Counted from the stretch's first letter, positions 19,889 through 30,510 are shown. The stretch: DNA of 64,000 nt from Fidelibacterota bacterium (GCA_016777965.1 JADHQL010000001.1:1-64000); one strand, 5' to 3'. Made by a program: numbers and translations. The notes: generated by a model not told the origin, from the sequence alone.

Positions 19889-20869
19889 ATGTCATTAGAT
19901 AAAACTATCAAAGGATTAAAGACATCATTTTCTAAAGAGTTATCCAAATCTAAGACTTCACAAGATCTAGAAAATTTCCGAATCAAATACTTAGGTAGAA
20001 ATGGACAGCTTGCATCATTGTTTGAAGAGTTTAATAAACTACCTGCTCCTGAAAAACCACGCTTTGGAAAAGAATTAAATATCCTAAAAAATCAATTAAC
20101 TAATCAATATCAAAATGCCTTAGGAAGCAAAAGTGAAGACTCTACTTCAAGCAATATAGATTTTTCATTGCCAGGATATAATTTACCTGATGGAAATATC
20201 CATCCATTAGAACAGATTACTTCAGAAATAAAATCTATTTTTCAATCTATTGGTTTTTCCGTTGCTTACGGTCCTGAAATTGATGATGATTATCATAATT
20301 TTGAAGCATTAAACGTACCAAAACATCATCCAGCAAGAGATATGCAGGATACATTTTTTATCAACCCTAATGCTGTGCTGAGAACACATACATCCAATGT
20401 TCAAATTCATTTAATGGAAAATCAAGATCCGCCTTTAAGGCATATATGTTGCGGTAGAGTGTTCAGAAATGAGGCAGTAAGTTATAAAAGTTTTTGTTTG
20501 TTTAATCAAGTTGAGGGATTAGTCATTAATGAAACATCCTCATTTGCTGAGATGAAAGGAACTTTAGAGTATTTTGTCCAAGAAATGTTTGGAAAAGATA
20601 CAAAAATGCGCTTTAGACCAAGTTATTTTCCATTTACTGAACCCAGTGCAGAAGTTGACATCTGGAATAGTAAATTAAATCAATGGATGGAAATATTGGG
20701 CTGCGGTATGGTCAATCCAAATGTTTTATCTAATGTTGGCTATGACACTGAAAAATATCAAGGATTCGCTTTTGGTATGGGAATTGAAAGAATTGCTATG
20801 ATAAAATATGGCATAAAAGATATTAGGCTTTTTTATCAGAACGATAAACGTTTCTTGGAGCAGTTTTAA
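19889..20869 (+). CDS. pheS: Phenylalanyl-tRNA synthetase alpha subunit
   Basis: HPLEQITSEIKSIFQSIGF, GPEIDDDYHNFEALN, GMGIERIAMIKYGI. Confidence 0.97.
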   Translation: MSLDKTIKGLKTSFSKELSKSKTSQDLENFRIKYLGRNGQLASLFEEFNKLPAPEKPRFGKELNILKNQLTNQYQNALGSKSEDSTSSNIDFSLPGYNLPDGNIHPLEQITSEIKSIFQSIGFSVAYGPEIDDDYHNFEALNVPKHHPARDMQDTFFINPNAVLRTHTSNVQIHLMENQDPPLRHICCGRVFRNEAVSYKSFCLFNQVEGLVINETSSFAEMKGTLEYFVQEMFGKDTKMRFRPSYFPFTEPSAEVDIWNSKLNQWMEILGCGMVNPNVLSNVGYDTEKYQGFAFGMGIERIAMIKYGIKDIRLFYQNDKRFLEQF

Positions 20870-23250
20870 TGAAAGTTTCATTGCACTGGCTTAGAAGGTT
20901 TGTTGATTTTGACTTGACAGCTACAGAGTTAGCTGAAAAACTTACTATGAGAGGATTTGAGTCTGAAGTTGTATCAGATTTTGATGCTTTAGAAAACTTA
21001 GTTGTTGGAGAAGTTTTAACAGCAGAAAAGCACCCTGATGCAGACAAGCTTAAGTTATGTTCTGTTTCAGATGGATCAGAAACTTTTAGCGTTGTTTGTG
21101 GAGCTCCAAATGTAGATGCTGGTCAAAAAATAGTTTTTGCAAAAGTTGGAGCTGTTCTTCCAGGCGATTTCAAAATAGGCAAATCTAAAATTAGAGGCGT
21201 AGAAAGTTTTGGAATGATTTGTTCGGAAAGAGAACTTGGAATTTCAGAAGAACATGACGGCATTATGGTATTAGATGAATCTCATAAGGCAGGAACACCT
21301 ATTAAAGAAGTGTTAGGTCCATTATTTAATGCCATAGATATTGAAGTAACTCCAGATAAAGCTTTTGCATTAAGTCATCGAGGCATAGCAAGGGAAGTAG
21401 CAACAATTGTTGGATCCAAACTAAAAGCTCCAATAAATAGCGTAAAATTAAACCCAAAGTCAAAAGACGTTATTTCAGTCGAATTAGATAAAAAAGGCGG
21501 TTGTACGCGCTATATTGCAGGTACAATAAAGGGAGTAAAGGTAGGACCTTCTCCGAAATGGCTTGCCGAATATTTGAAATCAGTTGGTCAGAAGAGCATC
21601 AATAACCTTGTTGATATATCTAATTTCATGCTTTTGGAAATCGGTCATCCCACTCATGTCTTTGATTTACAAAAATTAGCCAAACCTGCAATTAAGGTTT
21701 CTTGGGCAAAAAAGGGTGAAAAATTTGATGCTTTGGATGAAGAAACATATGAATTAAGTGCTGATCATATGATTATTACGGATACAAAAAATACCGTTGC
21801 TTTAGCTGGTATTATCGGGGGAATAGATAGCTCTGTTACTGATTCCACCACAGAAGTATTAATTGAGAGTGCATATTTTGACCCAGTTGTTATCAGAAAA
21901 GGGTCTAAAAAATTAAATTTATTATCTGAGGCATCTAGAAGATTTGAGAGAGGTACAGATCCAAATGCCGCTTTAGAGGCATTTAATATGATTGTCCAGT
22001 TAATGCAAGAAGTTGCTGGTGGTGCTTTAGAGTCTGTAATCACTGATGAATGTTCAATGAGCCTAGATAATACTTCTATTGATTTATCATTTGAAAAACT
22101 GCTCAAATATGCTGGACAAGAAATTCCTTCAAAAGACATAGAATCTATACTGAGAGGACTTCACATAGATGCTAAAAAAACTAAAACTGGCTTGAATTGT
22201 TCTATTCCTACATTTAGAACTGATTTAAAGGCGGAAACAGACCTTATTGAAGAGGTATTTAGATGTTATGGTTACAACAATATTAAGTCTTCTTTTAATT
22301 ATTCTTCTATTATGCAATATGCAAACGATGAAGAATCTACTATTTCTTCCTTAAAACATCATTTATCCTCTTTAGGATTTCATCAATCTTACAATAACTC
22401 ACTTGAAGATGTTGAAGAGGTGAAGCTGTTTGGAAAAGATGCTGTTAGTGTTATGAATCCCTCCTCAGAAAGAATGAATACTTTGCGAACAACTCTTCAT
22501 TCAGGATTGTTGAAAAATTTAGATTATAATTATCGTAACGGATCAGCAAATACCTTGATTTATGAATATGGAACAATTTTTGAAGGTAAAACAGATAAAT
22601 TAAAGGACATAATTCAGAAAAGTAGTTTATCATGCTTAGTTCATGGTGATGTATTTTCCAAAAATGTACATTTTGATTCAATACCTGCTTCTTTTGCATT
22701 CTTAAAAGGGGTGGCTTCCAATATTTTTGAAGATAAAAGACTTGGAATAAAAGTTGAGTACTCCGAACAGTCACATCATTATTGCAATCCGTATTTCTTA
22801 ATTATTGACGGTAAAAAACAAGTTATTGGCGGTTTAGGTATCATTAAAGATTCATTGCTAAAACAATTAGATATAGCTTATAAGCATGAAGTTGTAGTGC
22901 TAGATATAGATCCAGAGATTTTTACTGATTATGGTAGTTATAGCACTAAGGTAGAGGATATTGTATCCTTCCCAATCATGCAAAGAGACTTAAATTTTAA
23001 AATGGACAGCAGTATTCAAGTTGGTGATGTTGTTAAAACAATGAAATCAGTTAATCAGTCTATATTACAAAATGTAATTCCTGTAGATATTTATCAATCA
23101 AAAAATGATATGTCATCTAAGGATGTTTTATTTTCACTAAACTTTCAATCACCTAAAAAAACACTTGAAGATAATGATGTAAATTCAATTATTACTGAAA
23201 TTATAACTATTGTTGCTAAAAAATTTAATGCTAAATTAAGAGATAATTAG
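20869..23250 (+). CDS. pheT: Phenylalanyl-tRNA synthetase beta subunit
   Basis: tRNA-binding domain VGEVLTAEKHPDADKLKLCSVS; NNLVDISNFMLLEIGHPTHVFD; directly follows pheS. Confidence 0.97.
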   Translation: MKVSLHWLRRFVDFDLTATELAEKLTMRGFESEVVSDFDALENLVVGEVLTAEKHPDADKLKLCSVSDGSETFSVVCGAPNVDAGQKIVFAKVGAVLPGDFKIGKSKIRGVESFGMICSERELGISEEHDGIMVLDESHKAGTPIKEVLGPLFNAIDIEVTPDKAFALSHRGIAREVATIVGSKLKAPINSVKLNPKSKDVISVELDKKGGCTRYIAGTIKGVKVGPSPKWLAEYLKSVGQKSINNLVDISNFMLLEIGHPTHVFDLQKLAKPAIKVSWAKKGEKFDALDEETYELSADHMIITDTKNTVALAGIIGGIDSSVTDSTTEVLIESAYFDPVVIRKGSKKLNLLSEASRRFERGTDPNAALEAFNMIVQLMQEVAGGALESVITDECSMSLDNTSIDLSFEKLLKYAGQEIPSKDIESILRGLHIDAKKTKTGLNCSIPTFRTDLKAETDLIEEVFRCYGYNNIKSSFNYSSIMQYANDEESTISSLKHHLSSLGFHQSYNNSLEDVEEVKLFGKDAVSVMNPSSERMNTLRTTLHSGLLKNLDYNYRNGSANTLIYEYGTIFEGKTDKLKDIIQKSSLSCLVHGDVFSKNVHFDSIPASFAFLKGVASNIFEDKRLGIKVEYSEQSHHYCNPYFLIIDGKKQVIGGLGIIKDSLLKQLDIAYKHEVVVLDIDPEIFTDYGSYSTKVEDIVSFPIMQRDLNFKMDSSIQVGDVVKTMKSVNQSILQNVIPVDIYQSKNDMSSKDVLFSLNFQSPKKTLEDNDVNSIITEIITIVAKKFNAKLRDN

Positions 23251-23258
23251 AGGTTGAT

Positions 23259-23552
23259 ATGGAATCAAATAAAAAAATAGTAAACGTAAGAATATTTGGA
23301 CAAGAGTACCCAATTAGAGCTTCTTCAAATGAGGATTATATTAAGGAAGTTGCAGCTTATGTAGATAAAAAAATGCATGAAGTTCAACAAGCAGTTCCAT
23401 CTTCTATGAATGCATCAAAAATAGCAATTTTAGCTGCTATGAATATTTCTGATGAATTATTTGGTGCTCGTAGAGGTGAATACTCATTCAAAGGTGAAGT
23501 TGAGTCCAAAGTAAAATCATTGATCGAACGAATAGAAGAAATTACAGATTAG
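23259..23552 (+). CDS. zapA: Cell division protein ZapA
   Basis: VNVRIFGQEYPIRASSNEDYIKEVAAYVDKKMHEVQ; typical position after pheT. Confidence 0.85.
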   Translation: MESNKKIVNVRIFGQEYPIRASSNEDYIKEVAAYVDKKMHEVQQAVPSSMNASKIAILAAMNISDELFGARRGEYSFKGEVESKVKSLIERIEEITD

Positions 23553-23563
23553 GGGAGATCGTA

Positions 23564-24433
23564 ATGGAAACATCTATATTATCTGGTTTAGAAGCCAGCA
23601 AAGCTCTTTATTTAAGCCTTGAAAGTAGAATAAGTCACTTAAAAAATCATGGAATTGTTCCTGGATTAGCTGCTGTATTAGTTGGCAATAATCCTGCATC
23701 TGAGATATACGTAAAGAATAAGACAAAAAAATTTGAAACTTTAGAACTGAAAACTGATGTATTTCGATTAGAACAAACAGTATCAGAAGACGAATTATTA
23801 TCTTTAATAAGTCAGTTAAATACTGATTCTGAATTTCACGGTATTTTAGTACAGTTGCCGCTACCAAAACATATAGACAGTGAAAAAGTCCTTAATGCGA
23901 TTATCCCTACAAAAGATGTTGATGGCTTTCATCCTGAAAACGCTGGTTTATTATCCATAGGTAAGCCTAGGTTTGTGCCATGTACTCCAAAAGGTATTAT
24001 GTTTATATTAAAGCATTTTAATATTGATCTAAATGGTAAGCATGTAGTGGTTATTGGCAGAAGTAATATTGTTGGTAGACCCATTTCTATTTTAGCTAGC
24101 TTAAAAGAACTAGGGAATGCTACTGTAACGCTTTGTCATAGTGGAACAAAAGATTTAAAGTATTTCTCAAAACAAGCAGATGTGTTAGTTGCCGCTTTAG
24201 GATCTCCCAAGTTTGTAGATAGTTCTTACATCAAAGAAGGAGTGTGTTTAGTTGATGTTGGGATAAATAGAATTGAGATAGATGGAAAGTCAAAGATTGT
24301 TGGTGATGTCAATCAAGATAGTGTATCTGGTATAGCAAGTTCTTTAACACCTGTTCCAAAAGGTGTTGGACCAATGACGATCGCTATGCTCGTAGAAAAC
24401 ACCGTATTGTCAGCCGAATTATTGTTAAATTAA
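23564..24433 (+). CDS. folD: Methylene-THF dehydrogenase/cyclohydrolase
   Basis: VGNNPASEIYVKNKTK, GILVQLPLPKHID, KDVDGFHPENAGLL, VIGRSNIVGRPIS. Confidence 0.96.
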   Translation: METSILSGLEASKALYLSLESRISHLKNHGIVPGLAAVLVGNNPASEIYVKNKTKKFETLELKTDVFRLEQTVSEDELLSLISQLNTDSEFHGILVQLPLPKHIDSEKVLNAIIPTKDVDGFHPENAGLLSIGKPRFVPCTPKGIMFILKHFNIDLNGKHVVVIGRSNIVGRPISILASLKELGNATVTLCHSGTKDLKYFSKQADVLVAALGSPKFVDSSYIKEGVCLVDVGINRIEIDGKSKIVGDVNQDSVSGIASSLTPVPKGVGPMTIAMLVENTVLSAELLLN

Positions 24434-24454
24434 TTTTTATTAGCAGGAGATATA

Positions 24455-26242
24455 ATGTATAAAAAATTACTATTTATAATTTTACCATTTTTGCTTTTTT
24501 CATGTTCTTCAAACGTGGATGAAGCAGAAGTTAAAAAGGCTCGACAATTCTTTGAATCAGTATTTCAGGATTCGGTACTGGATAGTCCAGAATTCCAAGC
24601 ATCCTTAGGTTATAAGTCAAATTATGATAAATGGGATGATATTACTTGGCAGGCATCAAGACAGCAAGCTCATAGAGCGAAAGATGATTTGGATTATTTA
24701 ACAAACAATATAGACTTTGAAAAGCTAGATGATCCCACCAAAATTAGCTATCGCTTGATGGAAAAACGACTTCAAAGAACTATTGATAATGATAATTTCA
24801 TATTTCATAACTATTTGATTACTCATCGAGGAGGAAAACACTCAAGCATTCCATCATTTTTGATTAATTATCATCGTATTGATGAGGAGCAAGATGTAAA
24901 GGACTATATTAGCCGCTTACGAAATGTTGAGCCTTTAATGGATGACTTAATTGTTCAATTAAAGCTAAGACAAGATGTGAAAAAAATAGCTCCAGCATTC
25001 GTATTTCCGCAAGCGATCAAAACATCTGAGAATATTATTTCTGGATATCCGTTTGAAGAAACCAAAAAACAAAATGTTATCTATGAAGATTTTATGAAAA
25101 AATTAAATGCTTTAGAGATGTCTGATGCATTAAAATTAAGATATCAAAGCGAAATGGAAGCTGTATTGGTTACTATAGTGAACTATTCATATAGAAAGCT
25201 AATTACGTTTCTTGAAGAACAACAAAAATTAGCAGATAATAATCATGGAGTTTGGAAGTTTGAAGACGGAGATGAGTATTATCAGCATACGCTCGACGGA
25301 TATACAACCTTAGGGTTGACCGCTGAAGAAATTCATGAGATTGGCTTAAGTGAAGTTGAGAGAATTCATGGAGAAATCTATGAAATCATGGAACAGGTGA
25401 ACTTTGATGGCACTTTAAAAGAATTCTTTGATTTTATGAGAGAGGATGATCAGTTTTATTACCCTGAAGGACCTGAAGGTAGACAAATGTACTTAGATCA
25501 GGTTCAGGTGGTAGTAGATACGCTGTCTAATCGTATAGAAGAACTATTTTATGGGTTACCATCTATTCCGCTTCAAGTTAAGCCTGTAGAGGCTTATAGA
25601 GAAGCTTCAGCAGGTATTGCATTCTATCAGCGTGGTCAAGCGGATGGAAGCAGACCTGGAACGTATTATGCAAATTTGTATAGAATGAGAGATATGCCGA
25701 TATATAAGCTTGAAAATTTAGCCTATCATGAAGCAATCCCAGGACATCATATGCAAATTTCTATACAGCTAGAAGTCGAAGATATGCCAAGTTTTAGAAA
25801 GTATGGTGGCTACAGCGTTTTTTCAGAGGGTTGGGCATTATATTCAGAAACTCTTCCAAAAGAAATAGGTTTATATAAAGACCCTTATTCTGATTTTGGA
25901 AGGTTATCTGGAGAGCTTTGGAGAGCATGTAGATTAGTAGTTGATACTGGTGTTCATCATTACAAATGGACCAGAGAAGAAGGTATTGACTATTATATGA
26001 ACAATACTGCAAATCCAGAAGGAGATTGCATAGGGATGGTTGAGCGACATATTGTATGGCCCGGACAGGCTGTTTCATATAAGATTGGTATGATAAAAGT
26101 TCAAGAATTACGCGCCTATGCAGAACAAAAATTAGGAGATAAATTCTCTTTACAAGGGTTTCATGATGTGGTACTAAGAAATGGTAGCGTAACCATGGAT
26201 ATTTTAGAAGATATCGTTTACAGTTGGGTAGATAGCCAATAA
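24455..26242 (+). CDS. DUF885 family (M3-like metalloprotease fold) lipoprotein
   Basis: Lipobox LLFSCSS; YHEAIPGHHMQISIQLE; FSEGWALYSETLPKEIGLY. Confidence 0.87.
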   Translation: MYKKLLFIILPFLLFSCSSNVDEAEVKKARQFFESVFQDSVLDSPEFQASLGYKSNYDKWDDITWQASRQQAHRAKDDLDYLTNNIDFEKLDDPTKISYRLMEKRLQRTIDNDNFIFHNYLITHRGGKHSSIPSFLINYHRIDEEQDVKDYISRLRNVEPLMDDLIVQLKLRQDVKKIAPAFVFPQAIKTSENIISGYPFEETKKQNVIYEDFMKKLNALEMSDALKLRYQSEMEAVLVTIVNYSYRKLITFLEEQQKLADNNHGVWKFEDGDEYYQHTLDGYTTLGLTAEEIHEIGLSEVERIHGEIYEIMEQVNFDGTLKEFFDFMREDDQFYYPEGPEGRQMYLDQVQVVVDTLSNRIEELFYGLPSIPLQVKPVEAYREASAGIAFYQRGQADGSRPGTYYANLYRMRDMPIYKLENLAYHEAIPGHHMQISIQLEVEDMPSFRKYGGYSVFSEGWALYSETLPKEIGLYKDPYSDFGRLSGELWRACRLVVDTGVHHYKWTREEGIDYYMNNTANPEGDCIGMVERHIVWPGQAVSYKIGMIKVQELRAYAEQKLGDKFSLQGFHDVVLRNGSVTMDILEDIVYSWVDSQ

Positions 26243-26553
26243 TGATCATAATTAAGACCAGCACTGATAGTCATAAGGTAATGAAAGTTATTGCCAATGC
26301 ACTGCTAAATAATAAACTTGCTGCATGTGTAAATATGATTCCCCGTATGAGATCTAAGTATGTTATGGATGGAAGAATTGTTGAGGCAAGAGAGGTAATT
26401 TTATTAATAAAAACAACTGCAAAATTGGAAGATAAAGTTTATCAAATCATCAAAGAACATCATAATTATGAAATACCTGAAATTTCAACGATTCAAACTT
26501 CTAATGTTGATAAAGATTATGAACAATGGCTTAAGGACTTTGTTGTAGAGTAG
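26242..26553 (+). CDS. cutA: CutA family divalent-cation tolerance protein
   Basis: LLNNKLAACVNMIPRMRSKYVMDGRI, LLIKTT, HHNYEIPEISTI. Confidence 0.9.
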   Translation: MIIIKTSTDSHKVMKVIANALLNNKLAACVNMIPRMRSKYVMDGRIVEAREVILLIKTTAKLEDKVYQIIKEHHNYEIPEISTIQTSNVDKDYEQWLKDFVVE

Positions 26554-26555
26554 GT

Positions 26556-26681
26556 ATGAAATTAGAAGAATTATCTGAAGCTACTATTTTAAAAACTGTT
26601 ATTTTAATATTATTGTTAATTATGATTATTACTGCAATCGTAGTAATAGCTATTAAATATCCTGAAATAGGTATCCAGTGA
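26556..26681 (+). CDS. 41-aa single-TM small protein (not in ORF track)
   Basis: MKLEELSEATILKTVILILLLIMIITAIVVIAIKYPEIGIQ*; fills the gap between cutA and the nitroreductase, with TGA overlapping the next GTG start. Confidence 0.5.
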   Translation: MKLEELSEATILKTVILILLLIMIITAIVVIAIKYPEIGIQ

Positions 26682-27319
26682 GCTTAATCGACAGTTTAAA
26701 TTGGAGATATGCTACTACCAAATTTGATTCATCAAAGTCTATTTCAGAGCATGATATTGAAAAATTAAAAGAAATTGTGAAACTGTCACCATCATCTTGG
26801 GGGTTTCAGTTTTATAAAATTTTGGTGATTACTGATTCAGAGTTAAAGCAAAAATTATTACCTGCAGCATACAATCAAAATCAAATCATTGACTGCTCTC
26901 ATCTGTTTGTGTTTTGTAGTTATAGTAGCGTATTTGAGGAAGATATTGATCAAATGATAGCAGAGTTCCATAGGTTGAGAGCTAATGATGATGATTATAA
27001 CAAAGAAAGTACCGATAATTATGGCGCTGGTGCTAAAAAAAGTATTTTAAATATGGAGCCTAATCGTCAAGCAGAATGGCTTAAAAAACAGTGCTACATT
27101 GCATTAGGTCAACTCATGGTTGGTTGCGCAGATATGCGTATAGATTCTTGTCCAATGGAAGGGTTTAAATCTGATAAAGTAGATGAGATTTTAGATTTAA
27201 AATCACAAAATTTAACATCTGTAGTATTATTACCCATGGGATATCGTACTTCTGATGACAAGTATCAGCATAAAACTAAAGTGCGAAAATCAAGCAATCT
27301 TTTGTTCGAAGAAAGATAA
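26678..27319 (+). CDS. Nitroreductase family protein (NfsB-like)
   Basis: LNWRYATTKFDSSKSIS, LSPSSWGFQFYKILVI, IALGQLMVGCADMRIDSCPMEGF; GTG start. Confidence 0.88.
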   Translation: MSLIDSLNWRYATTKFDSSKSISEHDIEKLKEIVKLSPSSWGFQFYKILVITDSELKQKLLPAAYNQNQIIDCSHLFVFCSYSSVFEEDIDQMIAEFHRLRANDDDYNKESTDNYGAGAKKSILNMEPNRQAEWLKKQCYIALGQLMVGCADMRIDSCPMEGFKSDKVDEILDLKSQNLTSVVLLPMGYRTSDDKYQHKTKVRKSSNLLFEER

Positions 27320-27404
27320 TTTTCTTCATATAAAATTTCTATTTACAATATCAATTTTTTGGATGATATTCCTTCGATTCTTTAATCAAAGAAAGGAATA
27401 TAGA

Positions 27405-28298
27405 ATGAAAGGCTGGCTACTATCTACTTCAGAACAACCATCATACGAAACCAACAAAATTGTTAAAGAGTTTGAAAAAGCAGGAATTGAATGTTTTATT
27501 GTGGATCCTAGACTAATTGATATATATGTTACCAGAGAAGATAGAAAATCTATCCAAGTTGGTAACGAATATACGATACTGCCAAACTTTGTTATTCCAA
27601 GGATGGGAAGTAAAATTACCTCTTATTCAACTGCGGTACTTAGACATTTAGAAAAATTAGGTGTTCTCCTTATAAACAGCTCTGAAGCAATATATAAAGC
27701 AAAAGATAAGCTGTATACAATGCAGATATTAGCTCAAGAAAATATTCCAACTCCAAGAACAATGTTAACGAAGCATCCAGTCAATCTTGATTTTATTAAA
27801 AAAAGAATTGGATTTCCTGTTGTGGTAAAAACTTTAAGTGGAATGCATGGAAAAGGAGTCTATTTGGCTGAAAAACCATCCAATCTTGAACAGTTGGTTG
27901 ATGTAGTAATGGAAGTTGACCACAAAACTAACTTGCTGATTCAAGAGTTTATTAGTCATAAAGCAGGAACAGATATCAGAATTTTTTTGGTTGGAGGTAA
28001 AATTGTAGGTGCATTTATGCGTCAATCCAAAGATGGAGATTTTAGAGCAAATATTACAAGAGGTGGACTTCCAAAACCTATAGAGCTTGATAGCGATGCG
28101 GAGTTTTTAGCGATTCAATGTGCTAATATATTAAAACTGGACATTGCAGGGGTGGACTTATTAATTGACAAAGAAGGGTATAGAATTTGCGAAGTAAATT
28201 CTGCTCCAGGTTTTGAAGGGCTTGAAAAAGCGTGTAAATCAAATATTGCACTTGAAATTGTTCAATTTGTACAGCAAAAACTAAGTTTAGCTATATAA
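27405..28298 (+). CDS. RimK-like ATP-grasp (alpha-L-glutamate ligase) protein
   Basis: KAKDKLYTMQILAQENIPTPRTM, FPVVVKTLSGMHGKGVYL, LIQEFISHKAGTDIRIFLVGGKIVGAFMR, ICEVNSAPGFEGLE; ATG at 27405 preceded by GAAAGGA. Confidence 0.88.
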   Translation: MKGWLLSTSEQPSYETNKIVKEFEKAGIECFIVDPRLIDIYVTREDRKSIQVGNEYTILPNFVIPRMGSKITSYSTAVLRHLEKLGVLLINSSEAIYKAKDKLYTMQILAQENIPTPRTMLTKHPVNLDFIKKRIGFPVVVKTLSGMHGKGVYLAEKPSNLEQLVDVVMEVDHKTNLLIQEFISHKAGTDIRIFLVGGKIVGAFMRQSKDGDFRANITRGGLPKPIELDSDAEFLAIQCANILKLDIAGVDLLIDKEGYRICEVNSAPGFEGLEKACKSNIALEIVQFVQQKLSLAI

Positions 28299-28327
28299 TC
28301 ATAGCTTAAATGTGCTATATTTGATTC

Positions 28328-29485
28328 ATGGAAACTTTTTTTATAATACTATTCATCATTGTATTCTCAGTAGCATTAGGAATGATTGCATATACTCTTT
28401 ACGGAATGTCCAAAAAAATGCCTACCTCTGCTTCAGAAGATAAAGAAGATTTATTAAACGAAAGAGCTAGCACTATTGCAGTAGATGCAGCAAAAAAAGC
28501 GTTAGATGAGGTTTTAAAGCAAAATGCAGAACTTCAAAAAAAGGATTGGGATGGATACAAAAAAGACTTAGATCTCACCTTAACACCAGTAAAAAAATCC
28601 TTAGAAGATTTGCAAAAAAACATTTCTGAAGTAGAAAAAGACCGTATTGAAGACAAGGGAAAGCTGGATGAAAAATTAAAAGATTTAATCGGTACCACAG
28701 CAAGTTTAAGTAGGGCGCTTACTTCAAGCTCTGATACAGGTGATTTAGGAGAAACAATTTTAAGAAATTTAGTTGAAAAAGCGGGGATGATTAAGTATAT
28801 CGATTTTGTAGAGCAAACCTCTACGGGAAATAGAAGCATTCCTGATATGGTAATTAACTTACCTGGTGGCGGTAAAATTCCAATTGATTCTAAGTTATCT
28901 TTAGAAGCGTTTGATCAAGCGATGAATACAGTAGATAAGTCCCAGAGAAAAGCATTAGAAGAAAAACATGCAAATAATTGTAGAACCTTGATGCGCAACC
29001 TATCCAAACAAGAATACCATAAACAATTTGATGGGCCTATAGAATTTGTAGTAATGTTTATCGGAAGTGAGCCAGCATATCAAATGGCTTTAAAGCACGA
29101 CGGAAAACTCTTCCTTGATGGTGCAGATAGAAAAGTATTTGTTGTATCTCCATTATCACTTTTACCGTTGCTAAGTTTAGTATCAGAAGCATGGAGACAA
29201 TTCCAATTAAGTACCAATGCGAATCAAGCAATTCAAATTGCCAAAGATTTAACAGATCGTTTAAAAATTTATGAGGATAAATATCAGGCAGTGGGAAGTA
29301 AAATTTTAGCGCTAGGTAAAGCGTATAATTCTTCGGTATCATCCTATAATGCTAGATTGAAACCATCTGTGAGAAATCTTCAAAAATTACAAGGGCAGCC
29401 TCAGGACTTAATGGATATGGAAAACGTTCCTGTAGATGTGACTCCGGTTATTGAATCTTTAGAAGCAAATAACGAAGAAGAATAA
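28328..29485 (+). CDS. rmuC: DNA recombination protein RmuC
   Basis: GDLGETILRNLVEKAGM, RSIPDMVINLPGGGKIPIDSKLSLEAF, VVMFIGSEPAYQMAL. Confidence 0.9.
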   Translation: METFFIILFIIVFSVALGMIAYTLYGMSKKMPTSASEDKEDLLNERASTIAVDAAKKALDEVLKQNAELQKKDWDGYKKDLDLTLTPVKKSLEDLQKNISEVEKDRIEDKGKLDEKLKDLIGTTASLSRALTSSSDTGDLGETILRNLVEKAGMIKYIDFVEQTSTGNRSIPDMVINLPGGGKIPIDSKLSLEAFDQAMNTVDKSQRKALEEKHANNCRTLMRNLSKQEYHKQFDGPIEFVVMFIGSEPAYQMALKHDGKLFLDGADRKVFVVSPLSLLPLLSLVSEAWRQFQLSTNANQAIQIAKDLTDRLKIYEDKYQAVGSKILALGKAYNSSVSSYNARLKPSVRNLQKLQGQPQDLMDMENVPVDVTPVIESLEANNEEE

Positions 29486-30075
29486 TGCCACTAGTTACAC
29501 CTTTATCCAACATCGAAGATAAAGAAACTCAAGACTTAGTAACTTTTTTTAATGAGACCTTAGGATTTTGTCCAAATTCTGTTCTTACTATGCAAAAAAA
29601 GCCTCACTTAGCCAAGGCGTTTGTTAATCTAAATAAAGCTGTAATGGATAATGCTGGTTCCATTTCAAGCGAATTTAAGCGTATTATAGCCTATATTAGT
29701 AGCAACACAGTTGGCTGCAGATATTGTCAAGCACATACGATTAGAGCTGCTGAGCGATATGGTGGAGAAAAAAAGCGTTTAGAGCAGGCTTGGGACTTTG
29801 AAAACAGTACGTTATTTACTGAAGCTGAGAAGGTTGCATTACGATTCACAATCGCTGCAAGCTCAGTGCCAGTAAGTACATCCCAAGAATTAGAAGAGTT
29901 ATTACAACATCATTGGGATGAAACAGATATTTTAGAAATTATGAGCGTCATCGCTTTATTTGGATATTTAAATAGATGGAATGATGTAATGGGTACCAGC
30001 CTGGAAAAGGATGCAAAAGAATCTGCTGAAAACTTATTGCAAGATCAATGGGACATCGGAAAACATGCTACTTAA
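29485..30075 (+). CDS. Carboxymuconolactone decarboxylase / AhpD-like peroxidase-related protein
   Basis: IAYISSNTVGCRYCQAHTIRAAERYG (CxxC-x3-H), ALFGYLNRWND. Confidence 0.87.
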   Translation: MPLVTPLSNIEDKETQDLVTFFNETLGFCPNSVLTMQKKPHLAKAFVNLNKAVMDNAGSISSEFKRIIAYISSNTVGCRYCQAHTIRAAERYGGEKKRLEQAWDFENSTLFTEAEKVALRFTIAASSVPVSTSQELEELLQHHWDETDILEIMSVIALFGYLNRWNDVMGTSLEKDAKESAENLLQDQWDIGKHAT

Positions 30076-30406
30076 TGTAGTCTAAAGCCCAATCATTTAA
30101 CATATCAAACACCGGAACCAATGTTTTACCTTTTTTTGTCAATGAATATTCAACTCTAGGCGGTATTTCAGCATAGATTTTACGTGTAATAATATCATTT
30201 TTTTCAAGATCTCTTAATTCCCTAGTTAACATATTTTTACTAATTCCGTCAATGCTACGCTGAAGCACACCAAAACGATTAATATTTTGTGCTATTCTCA
30301 TAATAATAATGGGTCTCCATTTTCCACCAATCGTCTTCATAGAATAAGTGATAGGACAGGAGTCTACCGTGCATCCGCATATATCTTCAAAACATTGTTG
30401 TTTCAT
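30068..30406 (-). CDS. HxlR-family transcriptional regulator
   Basis: CPITYSMKTIGGKWRPIIIMRIAQNINRFGVLQRSIDGISKNMLTRELRDLEKNDIITRKIYAEIPPRVEYSLTKKGKTL. Confidence 0.93.
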   Translation of the reverse strand: MKQQCFEDICGCTVDSCPITYSMKTIGGKWRPIIIMRIAQNINRFGVLQRSIDGISKNMLTRELRDLEKNDIITRKIYAEIPPRVEYSLTKKGKTLVPVFDMLNDWALDYIK

Positions 30407-30510
30407 TATAATAGTCCTTTTTTTGTTACTATATTAAAAAATAGTGCCTACTTGTAAAATTTAATATTACTTAATAATTTTTCATATCATTTTTTTGAAA
30501 GGATAACAAA

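Noticed and set aside
21765-22139. 124-aa - strand ORF
   Set aside because: Antisense to pheT; no motif.
25794-26264. 156-aa - strand ORF
   Set aside because: Antisense to the DUF885 gene and cutA start; low-complexity hydrophobic shadow.
28534-28839. 101-aa - ORF
   Set aside because: Antisense to rmuC coiled coil; shadow ORF.
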